Source: JBKHXU01 sp046565865 (lineage in GTDB: Bacteria; Pseudomonadota; Gammaproteobacteria; Acidiferrobacterales; Sulfurifustaceae). From it: a stretch of DNA of 13,126 nt. Shown here piece after piece: positions 1-6,690 of the stretch; position 1 is the stretch's first letter, and each line of letters starts with the position of its first letter. The notes under the pieces are model-generated. The model saw only the letters and a list, made by a program, of their open reading frames with translations, was not told the origin of the DNA and did no database searches. The position numbers and the translations under genes were made by a program. The stretch is from NCBI GenBank assembly GCA_046565865.1, contig JBKHXU010000238.1:1-13126 (forward strand). Reading direction: 5' to 3'.

Positions 1-1190
1 CCGTAGACCACCCAGCCGCGCACCGGCAGTGGCGCGAGATCGCGCCGCAGCACGCGCAGCGGCGGTACATGCCGCAAGCGCGACAGCGGCGGCAGCGCGA
101 AACCGGCGAGGAGCACGATGCCGGTGGCGAAGCCGAGCGCGAGCGGCATCGGACTCGCCGGCGGCAAGTCGGCCGGAAGCAATTCGCGCAGCAAGAACAG
201 CAGTCCGTATTGCGCCGCCCAGCCGATCAACCCGCCGATCGCCGCGCCGGCGATACCGAGCAACAGTACCTGCTCGACGTACAAGCGCGCGATGCGCCGT
301 TGTCCGGCGCCGAAGCAGCGCAACAGCGCGGCGGCGTCGAGATGGCGCTCGCTGTAGCGGCGCGTGGCCATGGCGATGGCCACACCGGCGAGCACGACCG
401 CGACCAGACTCGCGAGCCCGAGGTAGCGCTCGGCGCGTTCGAGCGCGCGGCCGACGGCGGAGTTGCCGCTGCGGCCATCGTACCATTCGTGGTTCGCGCT
501 CAATTGCGGCTGCAATGTGGTGCGCAAACGTTCGAGATCGGCGGCGGCGCCGGCGTACAGTGTGCGATAGGTGACGCGGCTGCCAGGCTGGACCACACGC
601 GTGCGCTCGACATCGGCGGACGCGATCAGGACGCGCGGCGCGAGCGCGATGAAACCGCCGCCGGCGCCGGTATCGTGCGCCAGCACGCGCCGCACGCTGA
701 ACTCGCCGGCGCCAATCTCGATGCGCGCGCCGACGTCGATGCCGAGCGCGGTCAAGAGGCGTGCATCGACCCACGCCTCGCCCGGCGCCGGCAGGTCCGT
801 GGTCGGCGCATCGGCGGCGAACAGCGTCGGCGCCGTGCGCAACGTGCCGCGCGCGGGGTAACCGGCCGCGACCGCCTTCACCTGGCTCAGCTGCAGTCGC
901 TCGCCGTGCGTGACAACACTGGCGAACTCCAACGTCTCGGTCACGCGCACATTGCGCTCCGCCGCCAGCGCACGCCATGCCGGCAGCGGCGGTTGCGGAC
1001 CGGCGAGCACGAGATCGGCGCCGAGCAATTCGGCGGCGCCGGCGCCAAGCGCGCGCGTGACGCGCTCGCCGAAAAATCCGATCGCGCTCGTGACCGCAAC
1101 CGCGATGGCCACGGCGGCGAGAATCAGACGCAGCTCGCCGGCGCGCCAATCGCGGCGCAACAATTTCACACTAAGCGGCAGCCCCAGCAT
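1..1190 (-). CDS. ybbP: YbbP-like ABC transporter permease (FtsX family), partial
   Basis: Reading the minus strand from ATG at 1190 gives 396 codons with no stop before the window start, so the C-terminal half is missing (relatives are about 800 residues). The protein begins with a short basic N-terminus, a membrane helix at about residues 22-40 and a periplasmic domain of about 210 residues. A cluster of hydrophobic helices follows (about 257-276, 306-335, 350-370), with a basic loop (RRYSERHLDAAALLRCFG) between helices that is typical of FtsX/MacB-type permeases. The gene lies downstream of the YbbA-like ATPase on the same strand, with tesA just beyond, as in E. coli. The family is thought to form a non-canonical ABC complex acting on envelope substrates; the substrate is unknown. 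Unlike compact ybbAP operons, 155 bases carrying a palindromic repeat separate the two genes. The family call is firm; the name rests on context. Confidence 0.9.
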   Translation of the reverse strand, partial: MLGLPLSVKLLRRDWRAGELRLILAAVAIAVAVTSAIGFFGERVTRALGAGAAELLGADLVLAGPQPPLPAWRALAAERNVRVTETLEFASVVTHGERLQLSQVKAVAAGYPARGTLRTAPTLFAADAPTTDLPAPGEAWVDARLLTALGIDVGARIEIGAGEFSVRRVLAHDTGAGGGFIALAPRVLIASADVERTRVVQPGSRVTYRTLYAGAAADLERLRTTLQPQLSANHEWYDGRSGNSAVGRALERAERYLGLASLVAVVLAGVAIAMATRRYSERHLDAAALLRCFGAGQRRIARLYVEQVLLLGIAGAAIGGLIGWAAQYGLLFLLRELLPADLPPASPMPLALGFATGIVLLAGFALPPLSRLRHVPPLRVLRRDLAPLPVRGWVVY

Positions 1191-1222
1191 CGTCTTAGTT
1201 GGGTGTTGAAAACGCCCGACTA

Positions 1223-1310
1223 CTGTCATTGCGAGGAGCGAAGCGACGAAGCAATCTCCAAACGACTGCGCCAGAATCGAAAGATTGCTTCGCTGCGCTC
1301 GCAATGACAG
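1223..1310. repeat. Palindromic interspersed repeat (GTCATTGCGAGG type)
   Basis: The left arm (1223-1257) starts CTGTCATTGCGAG and ends CGAAGCAATCT. The right arm (1282-1310) is its inverted counterpart, with a shorter middle and a spacer of about 24 bases. This element recurs in intergenic DNA of many unrelated bacteria and is recognisable by spurious translations such as CHCEERSDEAI. It is non-coding and can fold as a long hairpin. It lies in the gap between ybbA and ybbP, where it could modulate read-through or mRNA stability. Whether it is a mobile MITE-like unit is not decided by this single copy. Confidence 0.85.
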
Positions 1311-1345
1311 TCATTTTTGAATTAGTCAGAGTCCTTAACATCCTA

Positions 1346-2047
1346 TCAGCCCTCCCCAATCACCCGCCCGGCTTCGAGATACACGCGCCGGCCGCAACGC
1401 GCGGCCAGGCTTTCGTCGTGCGTGACAAGCACGAGCGTGGTCTGACGCTCGCGGTTGAGCTCGAACAACACGTCGATCACGCGCGTGCCGGTGGCGGTGT
1501 CGAGGTTGCCGGTGGGCTCGTCGGCGAACAGCACCGCCGGGGCGCGCGCGAACGCGCGTGCGATCGCCACGCGCTGTTGCTCGCCGCCGGACAGTTGCCG
1601 CGGATAGTGGTTCAGGCGCGCGCCTAGGCCGACGCGCGCCAACAGCTCGCGCGCCTCGGGTGCCGCACGCGCGCGACCCGCCAGCTCGAGCGGCAGCATG
1701 ACGTTTTCGAGCGCCGTCAGCCCCGGCAACAACTGAAACGACTGAAACACGAAGCCGACCAGCTCGCCGCGCAGCCGCGCGCGACCGTCTTCGTCGAGCG
1801 TATCGAGCCGCACCCCGTTCAGCTCGATGCTGCCCGCGCTCGGCACATCGAGCCCGGCGAGCAGTCCGAGCAGCGTCGATTTGCCCGATCCCGACACGCC
1901 GATGATAGCCACGCTCTCGCCCGCCTTGATCTCGAGGTTCACTCCGGACAAGATTTCCAGCATGCCGTCTGCGGTCGGCACGCGCTGGCTCAAATCGCGC
2001 GCGCGCAGGATGGCGCCGTTCGGTGAGGCCAGGATCGTGTTCTCCAT
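1346..2047 (-). CDS. ybbA: YbbA-like ABC transporter ATP-binding protein
   Basis: This 233-residue protein is a complete ABC ATPase: Walker A GVSGSGKST (residues 50-58), Q-loop in FVFQSFQLLPGL (Q102), signature LSGGEQQ (152-158), Walker B VLFADEP (172-178) and switch histidine in LVTHD (H210). The FVFQSFQLLPGLTALENV stretch and the tail LAARC place it in the YbbA/LolD/MacB group. Together with the downstream FtsX-type permease it should form an inner-membrane complex acting on envelope or lipoprotein-like substrates. The start MENTIL at 2047 is chosen because a longer in-frame extension to 2116 merely reads antisense through the tesA signal peptide. Even so, its first codons overlap the likely tesA start by about 11 bases. 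The ribosome-binding site is weak. Identification is secure at family level. Confidence 0.93.
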   Translation of the reverse strand: MENTILASPNGAILRARDLSQRVPTADGMLEILSGVNLEIKAGESVAIIGVSGSGKSTLLGLLAGLDVPSAGSIELNGVRLDTLDEDGRARLRGELVGFVFQSFQLLPGLTALENVMLPLELAGRARAAPEARELLARVGLGARLNHYPRQLSGGEQQRVAIARAFARAPAVLFADEPTGNLDTATGTRVIDVLFELNRERQTTLVLVTHDESLAARCGRRVYLEAGRVIGEG

Positions 2048-2654
2048 ATCGCGTCGTCTCGTTACTGTTGTCTTGCTGCTCGGTGCACTCGCGCCGCTGC
2101 CGGCGTTTGCGCGCACGCTGCTCGTCGTCGGCGATAGCTTGAGCGCCGCCTATGGCATTGATGCCGCGACCGGCTGGGTCGCGCAGTTGCAGCAACGCCT
2201 GCGCGAACAACAAGCGGATTATACGGTGATCAACGCCAGCATCAGCGGCGACACCAGCGCCAATGGCCGCGCCCGTCTGCCGCGCGCGTTGGCGCAACAT
2301 CGACCGGCGCTGGTGGTGATCGAACTCGGCGGCAACGACGGCCTGCGTGGATTGCCGCTTCCGCAGATGAAACGGAATCTAGCGGACATGGTGCGCGCGG
2401 CCAAGCGCGCGGGCGCGCGCGTACTGCTCATCGGCATCAAGCTGCCGCCGAACTACGGCCAGCGCTACACGAGCGACTTCGAGCGCGTGTATCAGGACCT
2501 AGCGAAGGAGCAACGCGTGGCGCTGGTGCCGCATCTGCTCGACGGCGTCGCCGGCGTCGATGGCCTGATGCAGCCCGACGGCATTCATCCGACCGCAGCG
2601 GCGCAAACGCGCATGCTCGACAACGTGTGGCCGGCGCTGCGACCATTGCTCTGA
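2037..2654 (+). CDS. tesA: GDSL/SGNH arylesterase / acyl-CoA thioesterase I (TesA-like), exported
   Basis: From GTG at 2037 the product is 205 residues. A signal peptide comes first (basic SISRR, hydrophobic LVTVVLLLGALAPL, likely cleavage after AFA at residue 25). The mature enzyme carries all SGNH blocks: GDSLS with nucleophile S34, Gly71 in ISGDTS, GGND with N100, and DGIHP with D181 and H184. The match to E. coli TesA (protease I/lysophospholipase L1) extends through NASISGDTS and LGGNDGLRG. Such enzymes hydrolyse esters and thioesters in the periplasm. The longer frame reaching back to 1827 is antisense to ybbA and is not used. ATG at 2010 is an alternative start that would add nine residues before the signal peptide. 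The gene is divergent from ybbA, the conserved tesA-ybbAP arrangement. Confidence 0.93.
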   Translation: MFSISRRLVTVVLLLGALAPLPAFARTLLVVGDSLSAAYGIDAATGWVAQLQQRLREQQADYTVINASISGDTSANGRARLPRALAQHRPALVVIELGGNDGLRGLPLPQMKRNLADMVRAAKRAGARVLLIGIKLPPNYGQRYTSDFERVYQDLAKEQRVALVPHLLDGVAGVDGLMQPDGIHPTAAAQTRMLDNVWPALRPLL

Positions 2655-2805
2655 GCGCGGCGCCGCAACGGTCGGCGGCGGCCGGATGGACCCGGCGCCG
2701 GCTTCACGTAGCGAGGCCGAGGCTGCGCGTTCGCCGAGCGTTGCTGAGAAAGTCCGGGACCGACTTCTTTAGCATCGTGCGAAACACGAAACTTTCCGGG
2801 TTGTT

Positions 2806-2836
2806 GCCCGCACGACATCGTGATCTACTTGCGGGC
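2806..2836. other. Short dyad in the tesA-wHTH intergenic gap
   Basis: GCCCGCA at 2806-2812 pairs with TGCGGGC at 2830-2836 around a 17-base loop that itself contains a CACGA/TCGTG pair. No T-tract follows, so it is not a standard intrinsic terminator. The rest of the 254-base gap (2655-2908) shows no open reading frame that looks coding and no convincing promoter. The dyad could be an operator for the downstream winged-helix protein, but that is speculation. Confidence 0.25.
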
Positions 2837-2908
2837 TGCCCGTGATGGACCAACCCGCAATAACGATAGCGGCATGCAACGACGCGACTGCTGAGATATA
2901 TCGTCAAC

Positions 2909-3283
2909 GTGACCGAAATCACCGATGCCCTGCGCGCCTTCGTGCGCAAACACGTGCGCACGGTCGGCGAACTGGAGGTGCTGCTGTGGCTGCGCGCGCA
3001 CCCCGAGCGCAGCTGGTCCGTGGACGAGATCGCGCGCGAGATGCGCAGCAGCCTCCCCGCCGCCGCCGATTACCTGCGGCACTTCCTGCGAACCGGGCTG
3101 GCACGGGAAACCGATGCCGGGCAGTATCAGTACATCGAGAACCCGGTTGCGCATGATCTGGTCACGGCGTTGGCGGGGGCCTACGCCGAACGGCCGGTGT
3201 CGGTGGTCGATCTCATTTACGCCGAACCGCGCGATCAGGTGCAACTCCTTGCCGACGCCTTCAGAATAAAGAAGAAGGACTGA
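2909..3283 (+). CDS. Small winged-helix (MarR-like) DNA-binding protein
   Basis: The product is 124 residues, started here at GTG 2909 because the N-terminal helix MTEITDALRAFVRKHV begins there; no good Shine-Dalgarno site is visible. Residues about 20-77 fit a winged helix-turn-helix: TVGELEVLLWLRAHP, then SVDEIAREM, then a recognition-like helix AAADYLRHFLRTGL and a wing ARETDAGQYQYI. The C-terminal part (RPVSVVDLIY, QLLADAFRIKKKD) is probably a dimerisation helix with a basic tail. Its stop codon overlaps the start of the next gene (TGATG), so the three genes 2909-3812 are almost certainly one operon. I infer that it regulates, or acts with, the two membrane proteins. The exact family is not recognised with certainty. 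Confidence 0.82.
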   Translation: MTEITDALRAFVRKHVRTVGELEVLLWLRAHPERSWSVDEIAREMRSSLPAAADYLRHFLRTGLARETDAGQYQYIENPVAHDLVTALAGAYAERPVSVVDLIYAEPRDQVQLLADAFRIKKKD

Positions 3284-3540
3284 TGGAAACATTCGTCTAT
3301 CTGCTCGCGATCCTCACCGCCCTGGCGTGCACGCTGCTGCTGCTGCGCTCGTACCGGCGCACGCGTGCGCGCCTGCTGCTGTGGACCGCGCTGTGCTTCG
3401 TCGGACTGACGTTCAGCAACCTGTTCCTGTTTCTCGACTACATCATCGTTCCGGGCGTGAGTTTGTACGTGTGGCGCGTCGGGTCGGCGCTGGCCGGGGT
3501 CGCCGTGCTGCTGTACGGCTTCATATGGGAGATCGACTGA
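3283..3540 (+). CDS. Small three-helix membrane protein, probable DUF5985 (copy 1)
   Basis: This 85-residue protein is almost entirely hydrophobic, with three predicted membrane segments (about residues 3-22, 31-52 and 61-82). A basic loop YRRTRAR (24-30) follows helix 1. The pattern LRxxRRTRxxLxxWxAxxF and length match the protein encoded immediately downstream, so the two are tandem paralogues. The general form fits Pfam DUF5985, whose function is unknown; I make that assignment from memory. The start overlaps the preceding stop (TGATG), with AAGGA at 3275-3279 inside the upstream gene, indicating translational coupling. It probably forms a complex with its paralogue in the inner membrane (inference). 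Confidence 0.85.
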   Translation: METFVYLLAILTALACTLLLLRSYRRTRARLLLWTALCFVGLTFSNLFLFLDYIIVPGVSLYVWRVGSALAGVAVLLYGFIWEID

Positions 3541-3812
3541 TGGAAACCAACCTGGTTTCGCTCGCCGGCGGCGCGCTCATCTTCGGCTACCTGATCGCGG
3601 GCCTGTTCTTCCTGCGCTTTTGGCGGCGCACGCGCGACGGCCTGTTCGCCTGGTTCGCGATCGCGTTTTGGCTGATGGCGGTCAACCAGCTGGCGCTCGC
3701 GTTCCTCGCTTTCCCGGAAGAGGAGATGCACTACATTTACCTCATTCGCATCTCGGCGTTCATCCTGATCCTGTGGGCCGTCATCTGGAAAAATCTGCGA
3801 AACCTCGGCTGA
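3540..3812 (+). CDS. Small three-helix membrane protein, probable DUF5985 (copy 2)
   Basis: The product is 90 residues with membrane segments at about 8-26, 35-56 and 64-82. The basic motif FWRRTRDGLFAWFA (27-40) parallels SYRRTRARLLLWTA of copy 1. An acidic cluster FPEEEMHY (58-65) lies in the loop where copy 1 has only VPGVS, so the two copies have diverged in their exposed loops. ATG at 3540 overlaps the upstream TGA, and a good Shine-Dalgarno GGGAG lies at 3527-3531. A longer frame back to 3327 only reads through copy 1 in the wrong frame. Function is unknown; tandem arrangement and coupling suggest a hetero-oligomer. Confidence 0.86.
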   Translation: METNLVSLAGGALIFGYLIAGLFFLRFWRRTRDGLFAWFAIAFWLMAVNQLALAFLAFPEEEMHYIYLIRISAFILILWAVIWKNLRNLG

Positions 3813-3824
3813 ACTTGCCCAACC

Positions 3825-4091
3825 ATGGCGCGCGTCACAATCTACAGCACCGGCACCTGCCCGATCTGCGACAAGACCAAAATCCTGCTGCGTAAGTGGA
3901 GAATCGCATACGACGAAGTGCGCATCGACCTCGACCGCAGCAAGCTGCGCGAATTCTCCGAGGTCACGAACGGCGCGCGCACCGTGCCGCAGCTGGTGAT
4001 CGACGGCAAACATATCGGCGGCTTCACCGACCTAACCGAGTTGCACATGGAAGGCGCGCTGGACGAACTGATGGAACGGTCGGGCGGCTGA
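3825..4091 (+). CDS. grxC: Glutaredoxin, dithiol CPIC type (GrxC-like)
   Basis: This 88-residue protein has the full glutaredoxin layout: redox site C12-P-I-C15 after the first strand (VTIYSTGTCPIC), the cis-proline motif TVP (53-55), and the glutathione-binding GGFTD (65-69). The usual CPYC tyrosine is isoleucine here. It should reduce protein disulfides or glutathione mixed disulfides in the cytoplasm, using glutathione. It starts 12 bases after the second membrane protein gene and no Shine-Dalgarno is evident, so it may be read from the same transcript. Family assignment is firm; the grxC name is by similarity of length and motifs. Confidence 0.92.
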   Translation: MARVTIYSTGTCPICDKTKILLRKWRIAYDEVRIDLDRSKLREFSEVTNGARTVPQLVIDGKHIGGFTDLTELHMEGALDELMERSGG

Positions 4092-4126
4092 CGCCCCCCC
4101 AGGGAAGTTCTCCAACAACACTAACC

Positions 4127-4131
4127 AGGAG
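4127..4131 (+). promoter_or_regulatory. Ribosome-binding site of the carbonic anhydrase gene
   Basis: AGGAG lies nine bases before ATG 4141. It is among the few strong Shine-Dalgarno sites in this window and fixes the start that carries the signal peptide. Confidence 0.8.
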
Positions 4132-4140
4132 ATTGTACCC

Positions 4141-4899
4141 ATGAAGCACCGTATCGGTTTTCGCTTACTCGCTTGCTCCACCGCCTTCGCCGTGCCGGTC
4201 GCGGCGTTCGCCGCCGGCGCCGGCGCGCCGCACTGGGGTTACACCGGCCACGAGAACCCGTCGCACTGGGGCGAGTTGAGCAAGGACTACGCGACGTGCG
4301 GCATCGGCAAGGAGCAGTCGCCGATCAACATCACCGGCGCGACCAAGGCGGACTTGCCGGCGATCAAGTTCGACTACAAGCCGAGCGCGTTGAAAGAGGT
4401 GAACAACGGTCACACGCTGCAGGTGAACATCGAGCCCGGCAGCTCAATCCAGGTCGGCGAGCGCAAGTTCGATCTGTTGCAGTTCCATTTTCACACGCCG
4501 AGCGAAGAGCAGGTGAACGGCAAGAACTACGACGCCGTGTGGCACCTGGTGCACAAAGACGCCGCCGGCAAGCTCGGTGTCGTCGGCGTATTGGTTAAGA
4601 CCGGCAAGGCCAATGCCGAAATCGACAAGGTGCTCGCCAACCTGCCGAAGGAGCAGAACAAGGAGCACGCGGCATCGGCCAAAGTCGACCCGAACCAGTT
4701 GCTGCCGACCGATCGCGCGTACTATCACTTCATGGGCTCGCTCACGACCCCGCCGTGCTCCGAGGGTGTGAGCTGGTACGTGCTAAAGCAGCCGATCGAG
4801 GCATCGAAGGAGCAGGTCGCCAAGCTGCATAGCCTGTTTGGCAACAACGCGCGGCCGGTGCAGCCGCTGCACGCGCGCGCGCTGAAAGAAAGTAGGTAG
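4141..4899 (+). CDS. cah: Alpha-type carbonic anhydrase, exported
   Basis: The enzyme interconverts CO2 and bicarbonate in the periplasm. The 252-residue product starts with a signal peptide (basic MKHRIGFR, hydrophobic core, likely cleavage after AFA at residue 24). Zinc ligands are H116 and H118 in FHFHTPSEE and H135 in WHLVH. H91 in NNGHT matches the proton-shuttle His64 of human CA II. T202 in GSLTTPP matches the catalytic Thr199. C53 and C206 match the conserved disulfide pair of bacterial alpha enzymes. The position two before the third ligand, Glu117 in CA II, is valine here. A strong Shine-Dalgarno AGGAG (4127-4131) precedes ATG by nine bases. It lies 49 bases after the glutaredoxin and could share its transcript. 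In an autotroph it would help supply inorganic carbon (inference). Confidence 0.95.
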   Translation: MKHRIGFRLLACSTAFAVPVAAFAAGAGAPHWGYTGHENPSHWGELSKDYATCGIGKEQSPINITGATKADLPAIKFDYKPSALKEVNNGHTLQVNIEPGSSIQVGERKFDLLQFHFHTPSEEQVNGKNYDAVWHLVHKDAAGKLGVVGVLVKTGKANAEIDKVLANLPKEQNKEHAASAKVDPNQLLPTDRAYYHFMGSLTTPPCSEGVSWYVLKQPIEASKEQVAKLHSLFGNNARPVQPLHARALKESR

Positions 4900-4922
4900 T
4901 CCGAGGGCCCTGAGCCCTGCCA

Positions 4923-4970
4923 TCCCCACCCTACCCCTCCCCACAAAGCGGAGGAGGGAATGGGAGGGGG
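4923..4970. repeat. Imperfect inverted repeat between convergent genes
   Basis: A pyrimidine-rich arm (CCCCACCCTACCCCTCCCC) is followed, after ACAAAGC, by a purine-rich arm (GGAGGAGGGAATGGGAGGGG). The two can pair imperfectly into a long hairpin. It sits between the converging carbonic anhydrase and DUF455 genes and has no clear T-tract. CCCTAACCCTC-like intergenic palindromes are common in proteobacteria. It may work as a weak bidirectional terminator or be a repeat copy. Confidence 0.5.
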
Positions 4971-4978
4971 CGCAGTTC

Positions 4979-5788
4979 CTACCGCGCCAAATCCTGCAAC
5001 ATTCGTAACTCCTCGTCCGTAAACCCCGCTTGCCGGCGCGCCGCCTCGGCGAACGGTGGACGCAACTGTGGGGCGCCGTGCTCTTGCAGCAGCTTTTTGA
5101 AGGTCGCAACCGGATCGAGGCCACGCTGCGTGCACAGATACCGGTACCAGCGATTGCCAATGGCGACGTGCCCGATCTCGTCGCGCTGAATGATCTCCAA
5201 TATCTCGACCGCGCGCGCATCGCCACCCGATTTCAATTTCTGGATCAGCGTCGGCGACACGTCGAGCCCGCGCGCCTCGAGCACGCGCGGCACCAACGCC
5301 ATGCGCACCAGCGGATCGTGCGCGGTCTTCACTGCCATCTCCCACAGCCCGTTATGCGCCGTGAAGCTGCCGTAGTCGTAACCAAGTGTTTGCAGGTGCG
5401 CGCGCAACAGCGTGAAGTGATACGCCTCCTCCGCCGCGACCTTGAGCCAGTCGCCGTAATAGTCGCGCGGCAGATCGCGAAACCGATACACCGCATCCAG
5501 CGCAAGATTGATGGCGTTGAACTCGATATGCGCCAGCGAATGAATCAACACCGCGCGGCCTTCCGGGGTCGACACCTGGCGCCGCGCGACCGCGCGAGGC
5601 GAAACCAGCTCGGGCCTATCCGGACGACCCGGCGCCGCGAGCGCCGCTACGGCGCTCGTGCTCGCCACAACATCGCATCGGCCCGCCTGCCAGTCGTTAT
5701 GTAACTGTCGCGCCGCCTCGGCTTTCGTCGTCGGGTCGCACGCCAGGAGCGCCTCGTACGCACGCGTAAATGCATCGTTTGACATCAT
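4979..5788 (-). CDS. DUF455 family ferritin-like protein
   Basis: The 269-residue product matches the DUF455 ferritin-like family. Its four-helix core carries di-metal-type ligands: E89 in LIHSLAHIEFNAINLALD, E120/E121 and H124 in AAEEAYHF, E171 in VLEARGLD, and E204 and H207 in QRDEIGHVAIGNRWY. The spacing ExxH in two helices is that of a carboxylate-bridged di-iron site. The biochemical role is not known to me; DUF455 members have been linked to oxidation reactions and to MiaE-like folds, so an oxygenase or oxidase is plausible. It follows the exonuclease gene on the same strand by 53 bases and may be co-transcribed. The start is ATG 5788, with ATG 5785 as an alternative. Confidence 0.9.
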   Translation of the reverse strand: MMSNDAFTRAYEALLACDPTTKAEAARQLHNDWQAGRCDVVASTSAVAALAAPGRPDRPELVSPRAVARRQVSTPEGRAVLIHSLAHIEFNAINLALDAVYRFRDLPRDYYGDWLKVAAEEAYHFTLLRAHLQTLGYDYGSFTAHNGLWEMAVKTAHDPLVRMALVPRVLEARGLDVSPTLIQKLKSGGDARAVEILEIIQRDEIGHVAIGNRWYRYLCTQRGLDPVATFKKLLQEHGAPQLRPPFAEAARRQAGFTDEELRMLQDLAR

Positions 5789-5841
5789 GCGATCTTACGC
5801 GCGCGCCATCGCGAGCGCAGCAAACGAATACGGTGCCGACC

Positions 5842-6615
5842 CTACAGCGCGCGGTCGTAGTCGATGATGAGCGGCGCGTGGTCGGAGAAGCGTTTGCGTT
5901 TGTAGATCGACTCGCCGGTCGCCTTGGCGGCGATGCCCGGGGTGGCGATCTGGTAGTCGATGCGCCAACCGACGTTCTTGGCCCATGCCTGGCCGCGGTT
6001 CGACCACCAGGTGTATTGCTCCGGCGCTTGATTGAGCCGGCGGAATACGTCGACCCAGCCTTGCTCGTCGAACACCTTCGTCAGCCACGCGCGCTCTTCC
6101 GGCAGAAAGCCCGAGTTCTTCTGGTTGCTGCGCCAATTTTTCAAATCGATCTCTTTGTGCGCGATGTTCCAATCGCCGCAGATGATGTATTCGCGGCCGT
6201 CGCTGCGCAGCTTGCGTAGGTGCGGATAGAACTCATCCATGAAATGAAACTTCACCTTCTGGCGCTCAGGCCCGCTCGAGCCCGAGGGCAGATACAGCGA
6301 GACGATGCTGAGCTTGCCGAAGTCGACTTGCAGATAACGACCCTCGACGTCGAAGTCCCGTATGCCGATGCCGAGACGCACGTTGTCCGGCTGTTTTTTG
6401 GTGTAGATGGCGACGCCCGCGTAGCCCTTCTTTTCGGCACAGTGCAGATAACCGAAGTAGCCCTTGGGCGTGAGCATCTGCGGCGTGCACTGGTCTTCCT
6501 GCGCGCGCAACTCTTGCAGGCAAACGACGTCGGCGTCTTGCCGCCGCATCCAGTCGAAAAAACCTTTGCTCGCCGCCGAACGAATGCCGTTGAGGTTAAG
6601 GCTGATGACGCGCAT
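5842..6615 (-). CDS. xth: Exodeoxyribonuclease III / AP endonuclease (ExoA/XthA family)
   Basis: The protein is 257 residues with the complete exonuclease/endonuclease/phosphatase fold. Active-site residues visible are N7/N9 (SLNLNG), E35 (CLQELRA), Y108 (LYLPSG), D148 and N150 (CGDWNIAH), D220 (WRIDYQ), and D246-H247 (FSDHAPL). It should cleave DNA at abasic sites and remove 3' blocking groups in base-excision repair. MRVISLNLNG at 6615 is the family N-terminus; the frame stays open to 7377 only because it runs antisense through pyrE. The head-to-head position with pyrE and motifs such as REYIxCG and KNW...GFLxxERAWL resemble Pseudomonas Crc. Crc has lost the catalytic residues that are present here. 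Confidence 0.95.
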   Translation of the reverse strand: MRVISLNLNGIRSAASKGFFDWMRRQDADVVCLQELRAQEDQCTPQMLTPKGYFGYLHCAEKKGYAGVAIYTKKQPDNVRLGIGIRDFDVEGRYLQVDFGKLSIVSLYLPSGSSGPERQKVKFHFMDEFYPHLRKLRSDGREYIICGDWNIAHKEIDLKNWRSNQKNSGFLPEERAWLTKVFDEQGWVDVFRRLNQAPEQYTWWSNRGQAWAKNVGWRIDYQIATPGIAAKATGESIYKRKRFSDHAPLIIDYDRAL

Positions 6616-6655
6616 GAGTAGACCCGGTGCCGGAACGCGGCGAATGATACAACGC

Positions 6656-6684
6656 TTTCCCGACCCGCGGCCGCTCCGTAGAAT
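6656..6684 (+). promoter_or_regulatory. Possible pyrE promoter giving a leaderless mRNA
   Basis: TAGAAT (6679-6684) is a good -10 hexamer, with TTTCCC (6656-6661) 17 bases upstream as a weak -35. Transcription would start about seven bases further, at or next to the pyrE ATG (6691). No Shine-Dalgarno lies between, which agrees with a leaderless message. This is prediction only. Confidence 0.45.
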
Positions 6685-6690
6685 GGCCGC

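Noticed and set aside
69..1307. 412-codon open frame on the plus strand
   Set aside because: It is antisense to the clearly recognisable ybbP permease and ends in the interspersed repeat. Its Arg/Ala/Gln-rich translation is typical of GC-rich shadow frames.
1223..1310. Possible CRISPR repeat pair
   Set aside because: Only two arms in inverted, not direct, orientation, with no regularly spaced spacers; it is a palindromic repeat.
1335..2300. 321-codon minus-strand frame over ybbA
   Set aside because: Different frame from the ABC ATPase motifs; Arg/Ala-rich with no domain.
5030..5704. 224-codon plus-strand frame
   Set aside because: Antisense to the DUF455 gene, with low-complexity Arg/His/Gln composition and no ribosome-binding site.
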